This document shows, piece by piece, positions 6,607-14,076 of a DNA stretch of 39,912 nt. This DNA is from an uncultured Parafilimonas sp. (GTDB lineage: Bacteria; Bacteroidota; Bacteroidia; Chitinophagales; Chitinophagaceae). Position numbers and translations under genes: made by a program. The notes beneath the pieces are model-generated. The model was not told where the DNA came from and did not search any database. It worked only from the letters and a program-made list of their open reading frames with translations. The stretch is taken from the NCBI GenBank assembly GCA_937892395.1, contig CALAGJ010000099.1:1-39912 (forward strand). Reading direction: 5' to 3'. Positions within the stretch are counted from its first letter, which is position 1; every line of letters starts with the position of its first letter.

Positions 6607-9585
6607 TTATAAAGTTCTTTTCACCTCTTCTTGTTCATAAGCTACAAGAGTGTCACCCACTTGAATATCAGAAAAATTCTTCATAGTAAGGCCGCATTCA
6701 TAGCCAGTAGCAACTTCTTTTGCATCATCTTTAAACCGCTTCAAACTACCCAGCTCAGCATAAGCACCTTCGGTGCGTGGATAAATAAGAATACCATCAC
6801 GGAATAATCGGATTTTACTATCACGTTTTACTTTACCATCAGTAACATAACATCCGGCTACCGTTGCTTTATCAAATTTGAATACTTCTCTTATTTCTAC
6901 AGTGGCTACTTCCTTCTCTTCTACTTTAGGCTCAAGTAGTCCTTCCATGGCACTCTTAATTTCTTCAATAGCATTATATATGATAGAGTAAGATTTTATT
7001 TGTACACCCTCATTCATGGCAAGTTTATTAGCCTGATTCGACGGCCTTACATTAAAGCCTACAATTATGGCATCAGATGCAGTAGCAAGCAATACGTCAC
7101 TTTCAGAAATCTGACCTACCGCTTTATGTACAATAGCAATTGCAATTTCATCTGTTGAAAGCTTTTGCAGTGAATCACTAAGTGCTTCTACAGAGCCATC
7201 TACATCTCCCTTAATAATAAGTTTAAGTTCCTTAAAGTTGCCCAGGGCAAGTCTCCTTCCTATTTCGTCTAAAGTAATATGTTTTCTAGCTCTCAATCCT
7301 TGCTCACGCAATAATTGAGCTCTGCGATTGGCTATTTCTTTGGCTTCGCTTTCTTCATTATATACTTTGAATTTTTCTCCAGCTTGAGGTGCACCATTCA
7401 AACCTAAAATCTGGACCGGTGTACTCGGTGGCGCATCATCAATTCTCTGATTGCGCTCATCCACCATTGCTTTTATACGACCAAAATGCTGCCCAGAAAC
7501 CATAATATCTCCTTGAGAAAGTGTACCACTTTGCACCAGCACAGTAGCCACATATCCACGACCTTTATCTAAGGATGCTTCTATGATTGTTCCAACCGCA
7601 TTCTTATCTGGATTTGCTTTTAAGTCTAAAATATCTGCTTCCAATAATATTTTTTCCATTAGCAGATCCACATTTAGTCCAGACTTGGCAGCTATTTCTT
7701 GATTTTGAAACTTACCACCCCATGCTTCTACCAGAATATTCATTTGAGAAAGTTGCTCATATATTTTGGTAGGGTTGGCTCCATCTTTATCAATTTTATT
7801 TATGGCAAATACCATGGGTACTCCCGCAGCTTGAGCATGACTGATGGCTTCTCTGGTTTGCGGCATAACTGCATCATCAGCAGCTACAACAATCACCGCA
7901 ATATCCGTAACCTTAGCACCTCTGGCACGCATAGCAGTAAAAGCTTCGTGGCCTGGAGTGTCTAAAAAAGTAATGCTTCTACCATCTTTTGTGGTTACTT
8001 CATAAGCACCAATATGCTGGGTAATACCTCCTGCTTCCCCAGATACTACGTTTGCATTTCTTATATAATCTAATAGGGATGTTTTACCATGATCCACATG
8101 ACCCATAATGGTAACTATTGGCGGGCGGGAAGCTAAGTCTTCCTCATTTTCAATATCATCAACATCGCCATCTTCATCTGATTCTTCTACACCAATAAAT
8201 TCAACCTCATAACCAAATTCGCCGCATACCAGTTCAATCACCTCCGCATCTAACCGCTGATTTATGGAAGCCATAATACCCAAACTCATACACTTGCCAA
8301 TGATTTCAGCAAAGCTTACTTCCATAAGGCCTGCCAATTCACTTACGGTTACAAACTCAGTAACCTGTAGTTTATTATTTTCGCCAGTCTGCTCAGAGTC
8401 TGCCATTTCCTGACGCTTATCTCTCCGGTATTTTGCTTTGAGCCCCTTTCCTCTTCCAGTGGCACCAGCTAATTTTGCTTGCGTTTCCCGAATTTTATCT
8501 TGAATCTGTTTTTGATTAATTTCTCTATCAGCGGGCTGTTGTGGCTGATTGCGGTTATTTCGATTATCATTTCTGTTATTCGTACGACCTCTATTTCCAC
8601 CTTGTTGTGGTCCACCACCTGGTCTATTGCCCTGATTTTGGTATCCACCACCAGACCTACCTCCTTGGTTTTGATAGCCGCCTCCTTGTCTGCTTCCTCC
8701 CTGTTGATTATTTCCATGAAAACGCTGCACATTACCACCCGGTCCTGCACCTTGCTGAGGTGGTGGTGTATCATTGCCTTTTTTGTCAACAGGAATGCGT
8801 TTACGTTTACGCTTTTCTTCTTGGCTATTATTTTTTGGCCTAGTGTCGTTATCAACTGGCAATTCAATTTTGCCTAAAATACGTGGGCCTTCTAGTCTTT
8901 CTGCTCTAATATTTTCAATTACAGGAGGAGCATCAACTGGTACTGGGGGTGTATCCAATTTTACTTCAATTGTTTGCTCCAAGGCTTTTATTTCTTCAAT
9001 AGGTTTTGCTTCAACTGTTTTTTCTTCTTTCTTTTTCGCCGCTTTTTTTGGCCTTGTTGAAGGATCTATTTCACTTAAATCTATTTTCTTTAAAATCTTT
9101 GGTCCTTCTATTTCCGGGGCACTTATCTTCAATGTTTCAGTCACTGAAGAAGGTTGTGTTTCTGCTTCTATTTCAATAGGCTTTTCTACTATTATTGGCG
9201 GTTGAGGGAGTTCTGGTGCTGGTAGTTCAGGTTCGGGTGGTGGTGGAGGGGCTGAAACTTGCTCCTGTTCTACAACAACAGGTTCCTCTTTAATAACTGG
9301 TTGAGGTTCTTCTTTGGGTTTTCGGGCTTGGGCCTCTTCCTCTTGTTTTTGCTTTTTTTCAGCATGCGTTTTAGGCATTTCTAATTGATCGGCCTTGCTT
9401 TTATTCGCTTTATCACTTTGAAACTCATTCTGTAGCGAATAATACATAGCTTCCGTCAGCTTAGCTGTTGGCTTTAAATCCTCTTTACTAAAACCTTTAC
9501 CCACTAAAAAGTCCATGAGCGTATCCTGCCCAATGTTAAACTCTTTTGCGGCTGCTAATAGCCGAGGCAATTTTATTTCTGACAT
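6607..9585 (-). CDS. infB: Translation initiation factor IF-2
   Basis: IF-2, 992 residues. This GTPase brings initiator tRNA to the 30S subunit and promotes subunit joining. The N-terminus has an IF2_N-type domain (KLPRLLAAAKEFNIGQDTL). An acidic/Pro/Lys-rich linker follows, then a Gly/Arg/Asn/Gln-rich tract at about residues 265-355 with repeated GGGYQNQG units, then a second IF2_N domain (VTEFVTVSELAGLMEVSFAE). The GTPase core begins near residue 485, with G1 GHVDHGKTS, G3 DTPGHEAFTAM and G4 NKID. Domains II-IV follow, including GDVDGSVEALSDSL and VREVFKF-type segments. The long N-terminus is usual for Bacteroidota. It is the last gene of rimP-nusA-infB, with a 166-bp gap from nusA that contains a possible internal promoter. 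Confidence 0.98.
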   Translation of the reverse strand: MSEIKLPRLLAAAKEFNIGQDTLMDFLVGKGFSKEDLKPTAKLTEAMYYSLQNEFQSDKANKSKADQLEMPKTHAEKKQKQEEEAQARKPKEEPQPVIKEEPVVVEQEQVSAPPPPPEPELPAPELPQPPIIVEKPIEIEAETQPSSVTETLKISAPEIEGPKILKKIDLSEIDPSTRPKKAAKKKEEKTVEAKPIEEIKALEQTIEVKLDTPPVPVDAPPVIENIRAERLEGPRILGKIELPVDNDTRPKNNSQEEKRKRKRIPVDKKGNDTPPPQQGAGPGGNVQRFHGNNQQGGSRQGGGYQNQGGRSGGGYQNQGNRPGGGPQQGGNRGRTNNRNDNRNNRNQPQQPADREINQKQIQDKIRETQAKLAGATGRGKGLKAKYRRDKRQEMADSEQTGENNKLQVTEFVTVSELAGLMEVSFAEIIGKCMSLGIMASINQRLDAEVIELVCGEFGYEVEFIGVEESDEDGDVDDIENEEDLASRPPIVTIMGHVDHGKTSLLDYIRNANVVSGEAGGITQHIGAYEVTTKDGRSITFLDTPGHEAFTAMRARGAKVTDIAVIVVAADDAVMPQTREAISHAQAAGVPMVFAINKIDKDGANPTKIYEQLSQMNILVEAWGGKFQNQEIAAKSGLNVDLLMEKILLEADILDLKANPDKNAVGTIIEASLDKGRGYVATVLVQSGTLSQGDIMVSGQHFGRIKAMVDERNQRIDDAPPSTPVQILGLNGAPQAGEKFKVYNEESEAKEIANRRAQLLREQGLRARKHITLDEIGRRLALGNFKELKLIIKGDVDGSVEALSDSLQKLSTDEIAIAIVHKAVGQISESDVLLATASDAIIVGFNVRPSNQANKLAMNEGVQIKSYSIIYNAIEEIKSAMEGLLEPKVEEKEVATVEIREVFKFDKATVAGCYVTDGKVKRDSKIRLFRDGILIYPRTEGAYAELGSLKRFKDDAKEVATGYECGLTMKNFSDIQVGDTLVAYEQEEVKRTL

Positions 9586-9686
9586 ATTGTAAATCTGCTT
9601 TCAAACCGCTATGAAAACGGTCAAAAGTAAGTTATAAATCTTGAGTGAAGTGTGGTTTACATTGAATATAAAACTAACTTCTCCCT

Positions 9687-9694
9687 CAAATATA
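9687..9694 (-). promoter_or_regulatory. Possible internal -7 box for infB
   Basis: On the minus strand the sequence reads TATATTTG, an exact match to the Bacteroidota -7 element TAnnTTTG, about 100 bp before the infB start. I find no TTG at the expected upstream distance, so this is a weak candidate for extra infB transcription inside the operon. Confidence 0.35.
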
Positions 9695-9751
9695 TTTCTG
9701 CTTATGCAAAATGTAACCCGCCATTGCAGCGAATCTTACAAAATGTATAAA

Positions 9752-10999
9752 CTATTCTTTTTCAAATTCAGCCTTTAGAATACGACGAACCTCATTTACG
9801 GTTTCAAGCTCTAAGTCTGCTCTACGGCTTAGCTCTTCTGCCGGAGTATCTAACACACTGCGGGCTGTATCACAGCCAATCCGCTTTAATTCATCAATAA
9901 CCCAAGCCTCAATTTCATCTGAAAATTCATCCAAATCAATATCAAATTCTTCATCTTGATCTGCATCTTCTCTAAATACATCAATATCATAACCAGTCAG
10001 TGAACAGGCTAATTTGATGTTTACTCCTTTTCGGCCTATGGCCAATGAAACCTGATCTGCACGTAGATAGGCATCTACATGTTTTTGTTCACTATCTATA
10101 TCCATATAACTGATGCGTGCTGGCGTAAGTGAACGCTGAATGAGTAATTGTATATTGGTGGTGTAATTTATGATATCAATGTTTTCATTTTTTAATTCTC
10201 TTACTATACCATGTATTCTGCTGCCCTTCATGCCCACACAAGCACCCACAGGATCGATTCTGTCGTCATAACTTTCTACTGCTACTTTTGCTCTTTCGCC
10301 GGGTTCTCTAACAATTTTTTTGATAGTGATAAGGCCATCAAAAATTTCTGGTACTTCTATTTCTAAAAGTTTTGCAAGAAACTTTTGACTGGTGCGGCTG
10401 AGGATGATAACAGGAGAACCATTTTTTATATCAACACGCTCTACAACTGCACGAATGTTTTCTCCCTTTTTGAAAAAATCTTGAGGTATTTGTTCTGTTT
10501 TTGGAAGTATGAGTTCATTGCCATCTTCATCGAGCAAGAGAACTTCTTTTTTCCAAACTTGATATACTTCTGCAGATATGATTTCTCCAATGCGGTCTGA
10601 ATATTTTTTGAGGAGCACATTTTTTTTGAGATCGCCTATTCTACTCGCTAATGTTTGCTTGGCAGCTAATATGGCTCTGCGGCCAAAGTCAAGCATATCT
10701 ACTTCTTCATATAGTTCTTCATCTATCTCAAAGTCTGGCTCAATCTTAGTTGCTTCGGTATAACCTATTTCAGAAAGTGGGTCCATTACTTCCCCATCTT
10801 CCACAATTACTCTTCTTCTTATAATTTCAAGATCACCTTTTTCTGCATTAACAATTACGTCAAAATTATCGTCGGAACCATATTTCTTGCGTAGCAAGGT
10901 TTTAAACACATCTTCCACTACTTTCATCATAGTGGGGCGATCAATATTTTCTGCATCTTTGAAGTCCTGAAATGCTTCAATCAAATTAATACTTGCCAT
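9752..10999 (-). CDS. nusA: Transcription termination/antitermination factor NusA
   Basis: NusA, 415 residues. It binds RNA polymerase and nascent RNA and modulates pausing, termination and antitermination. Domains in order are the N-terminal RNAP-binding domain (about 1-125, starting MASINLIEAFQDFKDAENID), an S1 domain (GEIISAEVYQVWKKEVLLL), a first KH domain containing VGACVGMKGSRIHGIVREL, and a second KH domain with VSLAIGRKGVNIKLA. The C-terminus is an acidic stretch (DQDEEFDIDLDEFSDEIE) and one helix-hairpin-helix-like segment (ADLELETVNEVRRILKAEF). It sits 32 bp after rimP in the classical rimP-nusA-infB order. Confidence 0.98.
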   Translation of the reverse strand: MASINLIEAFQDFKDAENIDRPTMMKVVEDVFKTLLRKKYGSDDNFDVIVNAEKGDLEIIRRRVIVEDGEVMDPLSEIGYTEATKIEPDFEIDEELYEEVDMLDFGRRAILAAKQTLASRIGDLKKNVLLKKYSDRIGEIISAEVYQVWKKEVLLLDEDGNELILPKTEQIPQDFFKKGENIRAVVERVDIKNGSPVIILSRTSQKFLAKLLEIEVPEIFDGLITIKKIVREPGERAKVAVESYDDRIDPVGACVGMKGSRIHGIVRELKNENIDIINYTTNIQLLIQRSLTPARISYMDIDSEQKHVDAYLRADQVSLAIGRKGVNIKLACSLTGYDIDVFREDADQDEEFDIDLDEFSDEIEAWVIDELKRIGCDTARSVLDTPAEELSRRADLELETVNEVRRILKAEFEKE

Positions 11000-11031
11000 A
11001 GCATAAATTTTTGCCGGATGCTATCCGTGTT

Positions 11032-11502
11032 TTAAAAAATAACCTGAACGGTTGTGCTTTTTATATTTGAAAATGGAATTACAACTTTTTCTATTACTAA
11101 TTTTTTCCCTTTACCTTGTCTTACTTCAACTTCAATAGCTGCTTCCTGCACACTTAAAAGCATTCCTTCAACTGTGGCCTCTTCCAAAAGGGAAACCGCT
11201 ACTTTTCTGCCAATATTTTTTACATATTGTCTATGGAATATCAATGGCTCATCAATGCCTGGGGATGATACTTCCAAAGAAAAATCGCCATCAGGATAAT
11301 ATGCTTTTTCTTCAATGAGCTTGTACATAACTTTATTGATTTTAATACAGTCGTCAATGGTTATACCATTGTCTCCATCAATATATACTCGGATATTATT
11401 CGTGGGCTTTATCCAAATACGCACACGAAATAAATCCGGCCTGATGGTCAGTACCTCATCTGCTAATTTTTCTAATGTTTGTATAATTGTATCTGCTTGC
11501 AT
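11032..11502 (-). CDS. rimP: Ribosome maturation factor RimP
   Basis: RimP, required for 30S maturation. With the ATG at 11500-11502 it is 156 residues, normal for the family. The frame stays open to an ATG at 11544, which would add MKEGDEIVPFSFSQ. I prefer the shorter start because a near-perfect promoter lies at 11558-11588, and the longer start would leave almost no leader. Family features are VRIWIKPTNNIRVYIDGDNGITIDDC (shown here as its key strand around residues 25-50), FSLEVSSPGIDEPL, and the SH3-like C-terminal domain. It is the first gene of the operon with nusA and infB and divergent from ccmB. Confidence 0.93.
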   Translation of the reverse strand: MQADTIIQTLEKLADEVLTIRPDLFRVRIWIKPTNNIRVYIDGDNGITIDDCIKINKVMYKLIEEKAYYPDGDFSLEVSSPGIDEPLIFHRQYVKNIGRKVAVSLLEEATVEGMLLSVQEAAIEVEVRQGKGKKLVIEKVVIPFSNIKSTTVQVIF

Positions 11503-11557
11503 CTGAGAAAAAGAGAAGGGAACGATTTCGTCCCCTTCTTTCATTTTTGTTCCGCTG

Positions 11558-11588
11558 CAAATATAGTTTTTGTTTTGAATCTTCCAAA
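11558..11588 (-). promoter_or_regulatory. Promoter of the rimP-nusA-infB operon
   Basis: On the minus strand TTTG (complement of 11585-11588) is followed after exactly 19 nt by TATATTTG (complement of 11558-11565). This is the canonical Bacteroidota sigma-ABfr promoter. Transcription would start near 11551, about 50 nt before the preferred rimP ATG at 11502. Confidence 0.75.
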
Positions 11589-11616
11589 TCTTAACCCTCT
11601 TTAGTATGGTATCAAC

Positions 11617-11624
11617 TATTTTTG
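11617..11624 (+). promoter_or_regulatory. -7 box directly before ccmB
   Basis: TATTTTTG matches TAnnTTTG exactly and is separated from the ccmB ATG by only four bases (CTTC). Transcription would then begin at or very near the ATG, giving a leaderless message. No clear TTG is seen at the -33 distance (the nearest match is TTAA at 11591). Confidence 0.4.
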
Positions 11625-11628
11625 CTTC

Positions 11629-12285
11629 ATGGCTTTAAAACACATTGTAGCACTTACAAAAAAAGATATCCTCTTGGAAACAAGACAGCAATATACTTTT
11701 TATGGAATTCTACTTTATGTGGCAAGCACAACTTTTGTTATTTACCTTACTGCAGGAAAACCGGAAGAAAATACATGGAATGCATTATTTTGGATGGTGC
11801 AGTTGTTTGTATGTATAAATGCTGTAGCCAAAAGTTTTACGCAGGAAGGGCGCAGTAGGATGTTATACTACTATATACTTGCTGGCCCAAGAGATTATAT
11901 AATTGCCAAACAACTTTACAACGCTTTTTTGATGATGATAATGGTAGTGCTATCACTATCCTTGTTTTGTTTATTATTAGGAAATCCTATTTACAATATT
12001 TTCAGCTTTACACTTATTAGTCTGCTTGGTGGTGTGGGTCTTTCATTAATTTTCACTTTTCTCGCAGCTATTGCATCTCAAACAAAGCAGCAAGGTGCGC
12101 TTATGGCCATCATGGGTTTCCCGGTTGTAATACCTCAACTTATTGTATTGAGCAAATTGGCCAATGCATCATTTGCTCCTGTGCTACAAGAAGGATACTG
12201 GACGATGATAGTATTATTAATGGGATTAGACATTATGACCATAATCTTATCCTTAATATTATTCCCGTTTTTGTGGACCGATTGA
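11629..12285 (+). CDS. ccmB: Heme exporter CcmB (ABC transporter permease)
   Basis: A 218-residue inner-membrane protein with about six hydrophobic helices, matching CcmB. CcmB is a permease subunit of the CcmABCD machinery that delivers heme for cytochrome c maturation. Typical pieces are the N-terminal cytoplasmic start ALTKKDILLETRQQYTFYGI, the loop AKSFTQEGRSRMLYYYILAGPRDYIIAKQLYN, which holds the conserved Gly-Arg/Pro-rich coupling region, and the late segment GFPVVIPQLIVLSKL. No ccmA or ccmC is nearby in the window, so it is separated from its usual partners here; ccmC may lie elsewhere. It is divergent from rimP, and a -7 box lies four bases before its ATG. Confidence 0.88.
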   Translation: MALKHIVALTKKDILLETRQQYTFYGILLYVASTTFVIYLTAGKPEENTWNALFWMVQLFVCINAVAKSFTQEGRSRMLYYYILAGPRDYIIAKQLYNAFLMMIMVVLSLSLFCLLLGNPIYNIFSFTLISLLGGVGLSLIFTFLAAIASQTKQQGALMAIMGFPVVIPQLIVLSKLANASFAPVLQEGYWTMIVLLMGLDIMTIILSLILFPFLWTD

Positions 12286-12426
12286 GCTATAAATATTTGG
12301 CTACCTGAAATAAATTTTTTTTCTTTCTGACACATTTCTTTTGATTTTCGATCGTAACTGCTATAACACAAGAGAAAGATTTTAACCAAATAAATAAATT
12401 TCAAAAAAAACATTATGATATTGATA

Positions 12427-12456
12427 TTGTTGTAATGGTCTTAATTTATATTTTTG
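12427..12456 (+). promoter_or_regulatory. Promoter of gltA
   Basis: TTG at 12427-12429, a 19-nt spacer, then TATTTTTG at 12449-12456: a full match to the Bacteroidota promoter. Transcription should start near 12463, leaving a leader of roughly 40 nt before the ATG at 12502. Confidence 0.75.
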
Positions 12457-12501
12457 AACGCCGTATAAACTAATCAAAAGGCATAAAAAAATTATATTCA
12501 A

Positions 12502-13827
12502 ATGGGCATTTTAAAAGACCGATTCAAGATTAAAGCAGAGCAAAGCAGTGTTGAAATTAAAGAAATTCTAAAAGAGCATGGCAATAAAAAAATTGGGGAA
12601 GTAACACTTTCGCAAATTTATCAAGGCATGCGGGGTATAACTGGCTTAGTTACAGAAACAAGTTTATTAGATGGACAAGAAGGCATTCGCTTCAGAGGGT
12701 ATAGCATTCCTGAATTGAAAGAAAAGTTGCCAACCAGCAACAATGGCTCTGAGCCATTGCCCGAAGGGCTATTTTATTTAATGCTTTTGGGCGAATTGCC
12801 CAATAAGGAAGAAGTAGAACATGTTACAAACGTATTGCAACGGCGCAGCCATGTACCCAACCATGTGTTTGATGCAATTGAAGCCTTACCAATTACTACT
12901 CATCCAATGACGATGTTTGTTGTGGCAATAATGGCTTTGCAAACAGAGAGTTATTTTGCAAAAGCCTATGCTGAAGGAATCAATAAAAAAGACTACTGGG
13001 AGCCCACTTTTGATGATGCAATAATTTTAATAAGCCGCTTACCCAGAATTGCCGCCTACATCTATCGAAGAAAGTATAAGAATGGAGAACATATTCAGCC
13101 CAATGGAATGCTTGACTGGGCTGGCAACTTGGCCCACATGATGGGTTATGATGAGCATGGCGTTAGGGAATTGATGCGTTTATATATGACTATACACGCT
13201 GATCATGAAGGAGGTAATGTGTCAGCTCATACTACACACTTGGTAGGCAGTGCGCTTAGCGATCCTTATCTTGCTTACTCTGCTGGAATGAATGGACTTG
13301 CTGGTCCATTGCATGGATTAGCAAATCAGGAAGTAATCAAATGGATTTATGAAATGCAAGCTGAAATTGGTACAGATGAACCAAGTAGTGAGCAAATTGC
13401 GAACTATGTGCAGCAAACACTTAGTAAAGGAAAGGTAGTGCCGGGTTATGGTCATGCTGTGCTTCGCAAAACCGATCCACGCTTTGAGGCACAAATGGAG
13501 TTTGGTAAAAAGCACATGCCTGATGATAAATTAGTAAATACTGTTTGGAATATATATGCAACGGTACCTCCAATACTTCAGAGTTTAGGTAAAATAAAAA
13601 ATCCTTGGCCAAATGTAGATGCCCACAGTGGTTCACTATTGGTACACTATGGAATTGTGGAATATGAATTTTATACTGTACTGTTTGCTGTAAGCCGTGC
13701 ACTGGGCGTAATGGCGAGTTTGATCTGGGATAGAGCATTAGGATTCCCTTTGGAGCGGCCAAAAAGTGTAACTACTGAATCAGTAAAACTATGGTTAGAC
13801 GGAAAGGATGAAATTTGGGGGGAATAA
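12502..13827 (+). CDS. gltA: Citrate synthase, mitochondrial-like type
   Basis: Citrate synthase, 441 residues. It condenses acetyl-CoA and oxaloacetate to citrate as the first step of the TCA cycle. Catalytic residues are visible: H271 in GPLHGLANQEV, H318 in PGYGHAVLRKTDPRF and D373 in NVDAHSG. These nearly co-number with H274, H320 and D375 of pig heart enzyme. Many stretches (GIRFRGYSIPE, EPLPEGLF, SDHEGGNVSAHT-like, NPWPNVDAHSG, RALGFPLERPKS) follow the mitochondrial enzyme rather than the hexameric E. coli GltA, and there is no N-terminal zinc-type domain. It stands alone with its own promoter and terminator. Confidence 0.95.
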   Translation: MGILKDRFKIKAEQSSVEIKEILKEHGNKKIGEVTLSQIYQGMRGITGLVTETSLLDGQEGIRFRGYSIPELKEKLPTSNNGSEPLPEGLFYLMLLGELPNKEEVEHVTNVLQRRSHVPNHVFDAIEALPITTHPMTMFVVAIMALQTESYFAKAYAEGINKKDYWEPTFDDAIILISRLPRIAAYIYRRKYKNGEHIQPNGMLDWAGNLAHMMGYDEHGVRELMRLYMTIHADHEGGNVSAHTTHLVGSALSDPYLAYSAGMNGLAGPLHGLANQEVIKWIYEMQAEIGTDEPSSEQIANYVQQTLSKGKVVPGYGHAVLRKTDPRFEAQMEFGKKHMPDDKLVNTVWNIYATVPPILQSLGKIKNPWPNVDAHSGSLLVHYGIVEYEFYTVLFAVSRALGVMASLIWDRALGFPLERPKSVTTESVKLWLDGKDEIWGE

Positions 13828-13897
13828 TGCTATGATGTGTATTTATTTCAATAAAATATTTTTAAATTTTTAATGTATTTTTTAAATACGAAAATTG

Positions 13898-13931
13898 AAA
13901 ATCAGGCTAAATGAGTAGCCTGATTTTTTTT
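13898..13931 (+). terminator. Rho-independent terminator of gltA
   Basis: A 12-bp perfect stem (13898-13909 with 13916-13927; core ATCAGGCTA/TAGCCTGAT) with loop AATGAG runs into a T8 tract. It lies about 70 bp after the gltA stop. Confidence 0.85.
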
Positions 13932-14076
13932 GACACAAAAAATGAGTTTTTTAATACTGATTTAAGAATATGAAATAAACTCTTCAATTAGTATTTACTT
14001 TTCCATAAAAATAATAAGCAAGCTTATAGCAATATTTTATACACTTTGAATTCTAATTAACACAAGTAAATATCCA

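Noticed and set aside
8479..8877. Open frames of about 130 codons on both strands inside infB
   Set aside because: They arise from the Gly/Asn/Gln repeat tract of IF-2 read in other frames; their products are low-complexity and have no start context.
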